From Nocardioides sp. Arc9.136 (GTDB lineage Bacteria > Actinomycetota > Actinomycetes > Propionibacteriales > Nocardioidaceae): DNA of 64,000 nt. This document shows positions 29,689-37,908 of the stretch, one piece after another (position 1 is the stretch's first letter; the number at the start of each line of letters is the position of its first letter). The stretch spans positions 2,046,001 through 2,110,000 of the forward strand of contig NZ_CP113431.1 of the NCBI RefSeq assembly GCF_030506255.1. Reading direction: 5' to 3'. The notes beneath the pieces are model-generated. The model was not told where the DNA came from. It saw only the letters and a program-made list of their open reading frames with translations, and made no database searches. Made by a program: the position numbers and the translations under genes.

Positions 29689-31229
29689 ACGACCTCGTCC
29701 AGCGGCTTGGTGGTGTGCTCGTCCTTCATCCCGTGCATGAAGTGGGTCCGCCCGCCGGCGAACCACATCACCGTGGCGAGTACGAGGACCGCGAGCACCG
29801 CGACCGGGGCGTAGTTGAAGGTGTCGACCGTGATCGGGCTGGCCGGCGGCAGGACGAAGAGGATGCAGATCAGGACGACCCAGACGACCGCGACCCAGCC
29901 GATGAGCGGGCTCCAGCGGCCGAGGTTCCAGGGTCCCGGGGTGAAGTCGGAGCTGAGGCGGCGCAGCAGCACCGGCACGACGTAGGCGATGTAGAGGCCG
30001 ATGACCGCGATCGAGGTCACCGCGAAGTAGGCCGTGGTGTTGAACAGCGCGGGGCTCGCCAGCAGGATCGAGAGCACGACGCAGAACCAGATCGAGTTGG
30101 TCGGCGTGCCGGTGCGCTTGTTGACCCGGGCCCAGATCTTGGAGCCCGGCAGCGCGTTGTCGCGGGAGAACGCGAAGGACATCCGGGAGTTGGCCGTCAC
30201 CGAGGCCATGCCGCAGAAGAACTGCGCGACGCAGACGATGAAGAGCAGCAGCTTGGCCGTGAACGGGCTGTCCAGCGCGTCGAGGAAGACCTGCGCCGGC
30301 GGGAGGCCGGTCTCGGAGGCGGCCAGGGCGGTCAACCCGCTCTCGGAGCCGTCCGGGATGGCCGCGGTGATCGAGTAGAGCAGGAGGAAGCCGCCGACCA
30401 CCGACACCACGACGCTCAGCACGATGCCGCGCGGCGCCGCGATCTGGGCCTGCTTGGTCTCCTCGGCCACGTGCGCGGACGCGTCGTACCCGGTGTAGGT
30501 GTACTGCGCCATCAGCAGGCCCATGAGCAGGACGTACGGCGCGAACGTCCAGCCGGTCTCGTTGTGGTACTCGGTCAGCGTCCAGGACACCGACTGGTGG
30601 GAGTCGGGGAGGATCCACAGCGCGCCGACGATGATCAGGGTGCCGAACACGTGCCACCAGGCGGAGACGCTGGAGAGCAGGCTGACCAGGCTCACGCCGA
30701 AGGTGTTGAGCAGGGCGTGGACGACGATGATCGCCACGAACAGCAGGAAGACCCGCTCGGGGGTCACCTCGACGTCCCACACCAGGTTGGCGAACGCCAT
30801 CCAGGTCGTGGCGCAGCCGAAGTCGATGGCCGCGGTGACCGCGATCTCGCCGAGGAAGTTGAACCACCCGACGTACCAGGCCCAGACCCGGCGGTTGCGC
30901 TTGGCGAGCTTGGCGGCCCAGAAGTAGAGGCCACCGGCGGTCGGGTAGCGCGAGCAGACCTCCGCCATCGCCAGGGCCACGCACGTGACGAAGATGCCGA
31001 CGACGACCCAGCCGACGGTGAGCGCGGCCGGGCCGCCGCTGCGCAGGGCGATGGCGTAGCTGGTGATGCACCCGGCGAGGATCGAGATGATGGAGAAGGA
31101 CACCGCGAAGTTGGAGAACGCGGACATCCCGCGCGTCAGCTCCTGGGTGTAGCCCATCTCCGCAAGGACGCGAGCGTCCTCGTCCATGACCTCGTCGAGC
31201 GACTTCTCGGGCGCGGCGTCCTGGCTCAT
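29685..31229 (-). CDS. APC family amino acid/polyamine permease
   Basis: A 514-residue permease with about 12 membrane helices. The APC signature is GCITSYAIALRSGGPAALT in helix 1-2 and YTGYDASAHVAEETKQA in the middle. This resembles GABA/choline/amine permeases of the ACT/AmAT group. It heads the catabolic operon and would import its substrate. ATG 31229 has an AGGAAAGGA ribosome site upstream. The N-terminal ~35 residues are acidic and cytoplasmic. Confidence 0.92.
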   Translation of the reverse strand: MSQDAAPEKSLDEVMDEDARVLAEMGYTQELTRGMSAFSNFAVSFSIISILAGCITSYAIALRSGGPAALTVGWVVVGIFVTCVALAMAEVCSRYPTAGGLYFWAAKLAKRNRRVWAWYVGWFNFLGEIAVTAAIDFGCATTWMAFANLVWDVEVTPERVFLLFVAIIVVHALLNTFGVSLVSLLSSVSAWWHVFGTLIIVGALWILPDSHQSVSWTLTEYHNETGWTFAPYVLLMGLLMAQYTYTGYDASAHVAEETKQAQIAAPRGIVLSVVVSVVGGFLLLYSITAAIPDGSESGLTALAASETGLPPAQVFLDALDSPFTAKLLLFIVCVAQFFCGMASVTANSRMSFAFSRDNALPGSKIWARVNKRTGTPTNSIWFCVVLSILLASPALFNTTAYFAVTSIAVIGLYIAYVVPVLLRRLSSDFTPGPWNLGRWSPLIGWVAVVWVVLICILFVLPPASPITVDTFNYAPVAVLAVLVLATVMWFAGGRTHFMHGMKDEHTTKPLDEVV

Positions 31230-31356
31230 GGCGTCCTTTCCTGACCGGGACGCGCGCCCGGCCGGCGGTTGCCGCAGTGTGGCGCAGGCCGCGCGCGGCG
31301 GTCAATGGTCTGGACTCAGACCTTTGGACCGCTCCGCGGAGGAGGCGGCGCCGGGC

Positions 31357-31854
31357 TCAGCGCAGGCCCAGGCACCCGGAGACGTCGGGCTCCCAGGGCA
31401 GCTCGGCGTGCTCGGCGACGCGGCGGTCCAGGGCGGACGCGACGTCCTCGGGCCAGGGCGCGGTACGACGCGTCGCCATGTCGATGTGGAGGAAGACCTC
31501 CTCCATCACGTAGCTGAGCCGCTCGTGGGTCTCGTCGACGAGGTGCACCAGCGCGTGGGCCGCGCGCTCGGAGCGGCCGAGCAGCCGGACGCGCGCGGAC
31601 ATGACGTCGCCGGTGCGCAGCTCGGCCAGGTAGGTCAGGTGGTGCTCGGCGGAGAAGCAGGCGTGCCCGCGGGCCGGCCAGCTCTGCGGGATGCCGAGCT
31701 CCACCAGCGACTCGTCGAGCCCCTCGCTCGCGATGCCGGTGTAGTGCCGGACGTTGAGGTGGCCGTTGACGTCCTCGAAGGCGACCGGGACCGGCTGGCG
31801 CGCGTAGGCCGGCAGCGCGGCCAGCTGGTCGAAGCTGGGGTGTGGGGTGCTCAC
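31357..31854 (-). CDS. Acyl-CoA thioesterase family (hotdog fold) protein
   Basis: A 165-residue hotdog-fold protein of the 4-hydroxybenzoyl-CoA thioesterase type. FEDVNGHLNVRHYTGIASEGLDE carries the family's Asp/Asn-His-x-Asn pattern (about residues 27-49). HLTYLAELRTGDVMSARVRLLG is the central strand pair. The natural acyl-CoA is unknown. GTG 31854 is supported by a TATCGT -10 box. It is a single-gene unit, divergent from the phosphatase operon. Confidence 0.85.
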   Translation of the reverse strand: MSTPHPSFDQLAALPAYARQPVPVAFEDVNGHLNVRHYTGIASEGLDESLVELGIPQSWPARGHACFSAEHHLTYLAELRTGDVMSARVRLLGRSERAAHALVHLVDETHERLSYVMEEVFLHIDMATRRTAPWPEDVASALDRRVAEHAELPWEPDVSGCLGLR

Positions 31855-31862
31855 GCGTGGCG

Positions 31863-31868
31863 ACGATA
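31863..31868 (-). promoter_or_regulatory. -10 element TATCGT for the thioesterase gene
   Basis: TATCGT on the minus strand, 8 nt before GTG 31854. Leaderless start predicted. Confidence 0.4.
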
Positions 31869-31915
31869 GCGGCCCCCACCTGTGGAGATGACCGGTGCTC
31901 GCCCGCCGACGCCAC

Positions 31916-31921
31916 TAGTGT
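31916..31921 (+). promoter_or_regulatory. -10 element TAGTGT for the SpoIIE phosphatase operon
   Basis: TAGTGT lies 7 nt before GTG 31929, with no Shine-Dalgarno. Confidence 0.4.
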
Positions 31922-31928
31922 TCGCGGC

Positions 31929-33011
31929 GTGAACCGGGCCGGGAGCTTCGTGAGCGACTGGCGCTCCGGTTCCTGGGACAGCCAGGTGCGCGTGCTCGCG
32001 CTGCTGTGCGCGGGGGTCCTGCTCGCGGGCGTCGTCTCGTGGCACCGGTACGACGCGCTCCCGGCCACGTCGTACTTCGTCTGGCTGCTGGTCGGCATGC
32101 TGACCCTGCGCTTCCAGCCGCTCGTCGTGCTGACCGCGCTCGCGCTCGTCGTGGCGCTGACGGTGATGGTGCACGACGGCGAGGTCACCGGCGCCCGGGT
32201 GTCGGTCACGGCGTCGCTGCTCCTCTCCGCGGCGCTGATCCTCTTCCAGTCCAGCCGGCAGCGCAGCGGCCTGCCCGGTCCGCTCAGCGAGGCGCTGCTG
32301 GCCGAGCTGAAGGGCCGGCTGCAGGCCCAGGGGAAGGTGCCGCCGCTGCCGGCGGGCTGGACGGCGCAGAGCGCGATGCTGGCCTCCCACGGCGCCGGCT
32401 ACGCCGGTGACTTCCTCGTCGCCGACGTGAGCGAGGACGGCCGGCGCCTGGAGATGGTGCTGGTCGACGTCTGCGGCAAGGGCGTGGCGGTCGGGCCGCA
32501 GGCGCTGCAGTTCGCCGGCGCGCTGGGCGGGCTTATCGGCGCGCTGCCGCCGCAGGACCTGCTCCGGGCGGCCAACGCGTTCCTCCTGCGCCAGCAGTCC
32601 GAGGAGTCCTTCGCGACCGCGGTGCACGTGCTGGTCGACCTGCGCACCGGGTGCTGGACGGTGACCAGCGCGGGGCACCCACCGGCGCTGCGGTACGACG
32701 CTCCCTCCGGTGCCCGGGACGGGTCCTGGCTGGTCGACGGGGCCCGCGGGACCGCGCTCGGCGTCGTGCCCGACCCCGAGCTGCACGGCTCGACCGGCAC
32801 GCTGGAGCCCGGCGACGCGCTGATGTTCTACACCGACGGCGTCGTCGAGTCCCGCGACGCCGACCTCGACGACGGCATCGCCTGGCTCCGGCGGACCGCC
32901 ACCGAGGCCGTGTCGCGTGGCTTCGACGGTGCTGCGCGGCGCATCGTCGACCAGGTGGCGCGCGGGGACGACGACCGGGCCGTGCTCGTCCTGCACCGCG
33001 TCGCGGGCTGA
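31929..33011 (+). CDS. Membrane-anchored SpoIIE/PP2C-type serine phosphatase
   Basis: A 360-residue protein. Three or four membrane helices occupy about residues 18-110. The PPM/SpoIIE phosphatase domain follows, with GAGYAGDFLVADV (metal-binding GD), VLVDVCGKGVAVG, TSAGHPPALRY and LMFYTDGVVESRD. Such enzymes usually dephosphorylate anti-anti-sigma factors. No STAS or RsbW gene adjoins it, although an RsbW-like gene lies at 62.6 kb. It starts a run leading to an FtsX-type ABC system 4 bases later. Confidence 0.9.
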   Translation: MNRAGSFVSDWRSGSWDSQVRVLALLCAGVLLAGVVSWHRYDALPATSYFVWLLVGMLTLRFQPLVVLTALALVVALTVMVHDGEVTGARVSVTASLLLSAALILFQSSRQRSGLPGPLSEALLAELKGRLQAQGKVPPLPAGWTAQSAMLASHGAGYAGDFLVADVSEDGRRLEMVLVDVCGKGVAVGPQALQFAGALGGLIGALPPQDLLRAANAFLLRQQSEESFATAVHVLVDLRTGCWTVTSAGHPPALRYDAPSGARDGSWLVDGARGTALGVVPDPELHGSTGTLEPGDALMFYTDGVVESRDADLDDGIAWLRRTATEAVSRGFDGAARRIVDQVARGDDDRAVLVLHRVAG

Positions 33012-33015
33012 CCTG

Positions 33016-35745
33016 GTGGGGCCGACGCGGAGGGGGCGGCACCCGCTGTGGACCGCTGCGCCCGTGCGCCTGCTCCACTCGCCCGGGTGGCTGGGCCTGG
33101 TGCTCCTCGCCGCCGCGCTGCTGGTCGGGTCCGTCGTGGCGCCTGCGCTGTTCCACGCCAGCGCGCGCGGCGCCGCGCTCGAGGCGGGTGTCGAGGCGGC
33201 GGCCGCGGAGCCCGCGCCGGGCGCGTCCGCCGACCTGCGCGCGTCGTGGACCGGGGTGCTCCGCCCCCGGGGTGCGGCCCTGGTCCGTGACCGCCTGCTC
33301 GACCTGCCCGGCTACGGCGCACCCACGGCCGGCGCGGCCGGCACCGCGCAGGACCGCAGGCTGCGCGCCGTGGTGCGCGCGGGAGGGGAGTCCCTGCCGG
33401 GCGCCCTGTTCTTCCACGACGGCGTCCTCGAGGCGCTCGGCGCCGACGCCGACGCACCCGGGGCGTGGCTCCCGACCGACCTCGCCGAGGGGCTGGGACT
33501 GGCCGTCGGCGACCGGTTCCGGGTGGGCCTCCAGAGCGTCTCCGAGGGGTCCTCCTCCACCCGCTTCGCCACCACCACGCTGTCGGGCACCTACGCCACC
33601 GCGCCCCGGTCGGTCCTGCCGGCGGCGGTCGCCGCGGCGCCGGGCAGCGCGGACTGGGTCCTCCCGATCGACCCCGGACGGCCGGGGGAGGTCAGCCAGC
33701 TCGTGGTCACGAGCCCGGCGACGTTCGGCGAGCTGGTCCGTGCCATCGACGAGGAGCCGTTGTACGCCGCGGACCTCCGCGTCGACGCCGCCCTCGACGC
33801 CGACACCGCCGAGGACGCCGTGGCGGGCATCCAGCGGCTGGCGATCGAGGCCTTCGACAGCACGACCGACCTGGCGCAGGTCACCGACCAGGCGCGGCCG
33901 CTGCCGACCCGTCTCGAGCTGGCGTCCGGGCTCCCGGACATCCTGGTTGAGGCCCAGGAGGCGGCCGTCGACGCCCGCGACCAGGTGGGGCCGTACGCCG
34001 CCGCGGGGCAGGTGCTCGCCGCCGCGCTGCTGGCCGCGGCCTGGGTGCTGGTCGGGCGCAGCCGTCGACGCGAGGAGTCGCTGGCCGCCGGCCTCGGCGT
34101 GCACCCGCTCGCCGTCGCCGGGCTCACGGTGCTCGAGCTGCTGCCGCTGGCGGTCCTCGCGCTGCCGTTCGGGACGGCGCTGGCGCTGCTGGCCGTCGAC
34201 GCCGCCGGACCGCCTTACGACCTCGGCCCGGGGGACCTCACCCGCGCCGACCTGCTCCGCGCCGGGGTCGGCGCCGCCGTCGCCCTGGCGCTGCCGGCGG
34301 CGGTCGCCCTCGCCGCGGCGCTGCGGGCCGACCTGGGTGGCCGTGGTCGGCTCGGCGCGCGTGTGCGCTCGGTCCCGTGGGAGGCGCTGGTGCTGGTCGC
34401 CACCGCGGTCGTCCTGGTCGGCGTCCTCTCCCAGGAGCCGGCCCGGCGCGCCGGCTCCCCGCTGACCACTGCGTTGCCCCTGCTGGTCGCGGCGTCGGCC
34501 GCCGCGGTCGTCGTGCGTCTCGCCGCGCTCGTCCGGCTCCCCGGCGCGAGGCCCGGCGGGGCACGTTGGCTGGCGTCCCGCCGCGCGGGGAGCGCCGGTC
34601 CCCGCGACCAGGCGCTGACCGCGGTGCTGGCCGTGACCCTGGGTCTCTTCGCCTACACGCTGGCGGTGCACCGCGGGCTGGTCGAGGGCGCGGACGACAA
34701 GGCCGCTGCGCTGGTGGGTGCGCCGACGGCCGCCTCGGTCGACGACGCCCTCCGCGGCACCGGCGTGCGGGCCCTGCGGCCGCCGGTCGAGGACTCGACG
34801 CTCGTGTGGCGCCAGCGGGTGACGCTGCCCCCCACGTTCGGCGCCCAGCAGCTCCTCGCCGTCGACGCGGAGACCTTCGCCGCGGTCGCGGACTGGGGTA
34901 GCACCGGGACCCTGGAGGGCGGGCGCGACCTCCTTGACCGGCTCGACGACCCCACCGCCGAGCTCGTCCCGGTGCTGCTGGCCGGGGACACCGACCTCGC
35001 GGTGGGCGACCGCGGCACGCTGGAGATCAACGAGGAGGTGGGCCTGGGGTACGTCGTCGCCGGCGTGCTGCCCGCGTTCCCCGGCTCCGAGGCGGGCACG
35101 GGCGACGCGGCCGTCGTGGTGAGCGCCCGCCAGGTGTTCCCCCTGCTCCCGCCGCCCCTGGACCCGCGCGACCCGCTGTCCGCCCGCAGCGCGGCCGGCG
35201 CCTTCGGGGCCGAGGTCTGGTCCCGGGCCGACGCCGACCGGCTCGACGCCCAGCTCGAGGCGGTCGGGCTCTCCCCGGTCGCGGTGTCGACGACCCGGGC
35301 CGCCGAGGTCGGCGAGGGGCTGCTCGCCGCGTCGTGGGCGGCGCGGTACGTCGTCGTGCTCGGCCTGGTGGTCCTGCTGCTGGCGCTCGCCACGGTGCTG
35401 GCCCTGGGCCTGCGGCTCGCCGACCGCGACGCGGTCGCCGACGTGCTGCTCGCGCAGATGGGCTACCGCCCCCGCGAGCTCGCGGCCGCGCGGACCTGGG
35501 AGGTGGCGCGCGCCGTGCTGACCGCGGCCGTGGCGACCGTGGTGTCGACGGCCGCCCTCGTCCTGGGACCCAGCCTCGTCGACCAGGTGCCGCAGGTGCT
35601 GCCCACCAGCCGCCCGCGCCTGGGCGCGACGGAGGCCGGGGCGGTCGTCGGGCTGGCGCTGGCCATGGTCGCGGCCGCCTCGGCCGTGGGGCTGGCCCGC
35701 GCGCGCCGCCGCTCGGGCCCGGAGGTGCTGCGTGGCAACGGCTGA
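33016..35745 (+). CDS. Large FtsX-family ABC transporter permease
   Basis: A 909-residue membrane protein. One N-terminal helix (~residues 20-40) leads to a large extracytoplasmic domain of roughly 270 residues. Several helix groups follow, around residues 330-550, with a second extracytoplasmic domain and three final helices (about 775-800, 830-850, 870-890). This double layout resembles long FtsX/MacB-like permeases used in lipoprotein, peptide or antibiotic stress functions. I use GTG 33016, but its ribosome site is poor and the start is uncertain. Two ATPase genes follow with overlap. Confidence 0.8.
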   Translation: MGPTRRGRHPLWTAAPVRLLHSPGWLGLVLLAAALLVGSVVAPALFHASARGAALEAGVEAAAAEPAPGASADLRASWTGVLRPRGAALVRDRLLDLPGYGAPTAGAAGTAQDRRLRAVVRAGGESLPGALFFHDGVLEALGADADAPGAWLPTDLAEGLGLAVGDRFRVGLQSVSEGSSSTRFATTTLSGTYATAPRSVLPAAVAAAPGSADWVLPIDPGRPGEVSQLVVTSPATFGELVRAIDEEPLYAADLRVDAALDADTAEDAVAGIQRLAIEAFDSTTDLAQVTDQARPLPTRLELASGLPDILVEAQEAAVDARDQVGPYAAAGQVLAAALLAAAWVLVGRSRRREESLAAGLGVHPLAVAGLTVLELLPLAVLALPFGTALALLAVDAAGPPYDLGPGDLTRADLLRAGVGAAVALALPAAVALAAALRADLGGRGRLGARVRSVPWEALVLVATAVVLVGVLSQEPARRAGSPLTTALPLLVAASAAAVVVRLAALVRLPGARPGGARWLASRRAGSAGPRDQALTAVLAVTLGLFAYTLAVHRGLVEGADDKAAALVGAPTAASVDDALRGTGVRALRPPVEDSTLVWRQRVTLPPTFGAQQLLAVDAETFAAVADWGSTGTLEGGRDLLDRLDDPTAELVPVLLAGDTDLAVGDRGTLEINEEVGLGYVVAGVLPAFPGSEAGTGDAAVVVSARQVFPLLPPPLDPRDPLSARSAAGAFGAEVWSRADADRLDAQLEAVGLSPVAVSTTRAAEVGEGLLAASWAARYVVVLGLVVLLLALATVLALGLRLADRDAVADVLLAQMGYRPRELAAARTWEVARAVLTAAVATVVSTAALVLGPSLVDQVPQVLPTSRPRLGATEAGAVVGLALAMVAAASAVGLARARRRSGPEVLRGNG

Positions 35746-36571
35746 ACCGACCCCCGCGCAGGTCGTCGAGGCGAGCGACCTGACCCGGGTCTACCGGTCC
35801 GCGACGGGGGAGACCTACGCGCTCCGCGGCGTCGACCTGCTCGTCTCCGCCGGCTCGCTCACGGTGGTCGCCGGCCCCTCGGGCAGTGGCAAGAGCAGCC
35901 TGCTGACGCTGCTCTCGGCGCGGGAGCGGCCGAGCGCGGGCGAGCTGCGGGTGCTGGGCAGCGACGTGGCCGGCGCGTCGGCGAGCGCCCTGCGCCGCCT
36001 GCGCCACCGGCGCATCGGCTACGTCCCCCAGCGTGCCTCCACCGGGCTCTTCCCCCACCTGACCGCGGCCGGGCACGTCCGCCAGGTCGCCACCTGGCGC
36101 GGCTCCGGGCACGACGACGTCGAGCAGGTGCTCGCCTCGGTCGGCCTGGCGGCACGCGCGGACCACCGGCCGGCGACGATGTCGGGCGGCGAGCAGCAGC
36201 GGCTCGCGGTCGCGATGGCCCTGGTGGGGAGCCCGGCCCTGGTGGTCGCGGACGAGCCCACCGCCGAGCTCGACCACGGCAACGCCGACCTGGTCCTCGA
36301 CGCCCTCGCCGGGCTCGCCGAGGCCGGGGGCGCCGTCGTCGTCAGCAGTCACGACGCCCGGGTGACCGACCGGGCCGGCCGGTTGCTCCGGCTCCGCGAC
36401 GGCGTGCTGTCCAGCGAGACCGCACGGGCTCGGGAGACGGTCGCCGTCATCGACTCCGCCGGGCGCCTGCAGCTCCCGCCCGCCCTGCTCGCGCGCTTCC
36501 CCTCCCGCCGCGTCGTCGTCGAGGCGGACGGCGACGTGGTCCGCCTCCGAGCACCGGGGGAGCCGACGTGA
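35732..36571 (+). CDS. ABC transporter ATP-binding protein (MacB/LolD type), first of two
   Basis: A 279-residue ATPase. Walker A is GPSGSGKSSL, the signature is MSGGEQQRLAVAMAL, Walker B is ALVVADEPTAELD, and the H-loop is VVVSSHDARV. About 45 extra C-terminal residues (VAVIDSAGRLQLPPALL) resemble a small regulatory tail. It starts 14 bp before the permease stop, so the two are tightly coupled. It probably pairs with the next ATPase as a heterodimer on the FtsX-like permease. Confidence 0.9.
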   Translation: MATAEPTPAQVVEASDLTRVYRSATGETYALRGVDLLVSAGSLTVVAGPSGSGKSSLLTLLSARERPSAGELRVLGSDVAGASASALRRLRHRRIGYVPQRASTGLFPHLTAAGHVRQVATWRGSGHDDVEQVLASVGLAARADHRPATMSGGEQQRLAVAMALVGSPALVVADEPTAELDHGNADLVLDALAGLAEAGGAVVVSSHDARVTDRAGRLLRLRDGVLSSETARARETVAVIDSAGRLQLPPALLARFPSRRVVVEADGDVVRLRAPGEPT

Positions 36572-37206
36572 GCGGGTTGGTCGTCCGGGGGGTCGCCCAC
36601 GGCTACGGGACCGGGAGCGGTCGGGTCGAGGTGCTGCACGACGTCACCCTCGACGTGTCGCCCGGCGAGGTGGTCGCGCTGCTGGGGCCCTCCGGCTCCG
36701 GCAAGACCACGGTGTGTCACCTGGCCGCCGGCTTCGAGGAGCCGCAGCGCGGCACGGTCCAGGTCGACGGCCGCCCGCCGTACGGTGCCGCGGACTGGTC
36801 GCTGGTGGCGGTCGTGCCCCAGCAGCACGGGCTGGTCGACGGTCTCGGCGTCGAGGACAACGTGCTGCTGCCGACGTACCGCTCGGAGCGCGCGCCGGTG
36901 TCGTTCGCCGACCTCGCGGCGGCGCTCGACCTCGGCCCGTTCGCGCACCGACGGGTCGGCGAGACGTCGCTCGGGGAGCAGCAGCGGGTCGCGGTGGCCC
37001 GCGGGCTCGTGCTCGCCCCACGGGTGCTCGTCCTCGACGAGCCGACCGGTCACCAGGACGACGACCGCGCGGAGCTGGTGACCGCCGCGCTGGTGGCGGC
37101 CGCCCGAGCCGGTACGGCGGTGCTGGTGGCCAGCCACGACCCGCGGGTCCAGCGCGTCGCCGACCGGGTGCTCCGGCTCGACGAGGGCCGGCTCGCCGAC
37201 GGCTGA
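36568..37206 (+). CDS. ABC transporter ATP-binding protein (MacB/LolD type), second of two
   Basis: A 212-residue ATPase. Walker A is GPSGSGKTTV, the signature SLGEQQRVAVARGL is in the divergent LGEQ form, Walker B is VLVLDEPTGHQDD, and the H-loop is VLVASHDPRV. GTG 36568 overlaps the previous stop (GTGA). Two unequal ATPases with one double permease suggest an asymmetric transporter, with the weaker signature perhaps making one site degenerate. This is inference. Confidence 0.9.
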   Translation: MSGLVVRGVAHGYGTGSGRVEVLHDVTLDVSPGEVVALLGPSGSGKTTVCHLAAGFEEPQRGTVQVDGRPPYGAADWSLVAVVPQQHGLVDGLGVEDNVLLPTYRSERAPVSFADLAAALDLGPFAHRRVGETSLGEQQRVAVARGLVLAPRVLVLDEPTGHQDDDRAELVTAALVAAARAGTAVLVASHDPRVQRVADRVLRLDEGRLADG

Positions 37207-37222
37207 GGCGGCCCGGAAGCGG

Positions 37223-37840
37223 TCAGGGCCGCGCGTGCACCCGCGCGACCAGCAGGCCGGCCACCAGCGCGCCGAGCGTGCCGAGCGACTCGTCGCCGAG
37301 GGTGTCCTCGTAGGCGGTGCCGGCCTCCGTGCCGTGGCGGATGAAGGTGTACCACTCGCCGAGCTCCCAGCCGATCGCGAGCGCGGCGCCCAGCCCGGTC
37401 ACCAGCACGACGACCGCCCAGGCCGGCCGGACCGACCCGCACAGCAGGAGGCCGAGCCCGGCGCAGAGCAGCAGCCAGTTCGCGAAGTGGTTGAGGTCGT
37501 CCCACCAGACCACGGCGTCGTACAGGTCCAGGCTGTTGCCGGTCACGTCGACGAGGAAGGGCAGCATGACCAGCGTGAACGCGCCGTGCGGCGGCCGCTC
37601 GACGCGGCCGCGACGGCGCGCGACCAACCACCACAACGCCGGCGCCACCAGCATCAGCAGGGGGTAGGCGACCAGCCGCGCCCCGAACGCCTTGCCCTCG
37701 AACCGCTCGATGCCGGGGACCCACTGCGCGACGGCGAGCTGGCCGACCGTCGCGAGGATGATCAGGGCGGGGACCCACCACGGCACACGGCGCACCGGGC
37801 CACTGTGGCGGAATAGCGTGGGAGGATCCTCGGTTGACAC
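37223..37840 (-). CDS. YjdF/DUF2238-like membrane protein
   Basis: A 205-residue polytopic membrane protein with about six helices. The conserved core is DLYDAVVWWDDLNHFANWLLLCAG and GWELGEWYTFIRHGTEAGTAYEDTLGD, matching the DUF2238/YjdF family of unknown function. The start is uncertain: GTG 37840 is used, but no ribosome site or -10 box decides it and nearby GTG codons are possible. It is divergent from the luciferase-like gene. Confidence 0.75.
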   Translation of the reverse strand: MSTEDPPTLFRHSGPVRRVPWWVPALIILATVGQLAVAQWVPGIERFEGKAFGARLVAYPLLMLVAPALWWLVARRRGRVERPPHGAFTLVMLPFLVDVTGNSLDLYDAVVWWDDLNHFANWLLLCAGLGLLLCGSVRPAWAVVVLVTGLGAALAIGWELGEWYTFIRHGTEAGTAYEDTLGDESLGTLGALVAGLLVARVHARP

Positions 37841-37908
37841 GGATAGTTCGGCTTTCAACCACACTTCGCCCCCGTCCCGCGGGGGCACCACGAGGATCGA
37901 GGACGGCC

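Noticed and set aside
29641..31305. Regulator fused to permease on one long frame (28927-31305)
   Set aside because: The upstream part is a frame-shadow of the permease. The GTGA overlap at 29685-29688 gives a normal regulator start.
37834..37862. Full sigma-70 promoter for the luciferase-like gene
   Set aside because: TTGACA is present at 37834, but no TAnnnT sits at a 16-19 bp spacing; only CACACT at 20 bp, so it is mentioned but not annotated.
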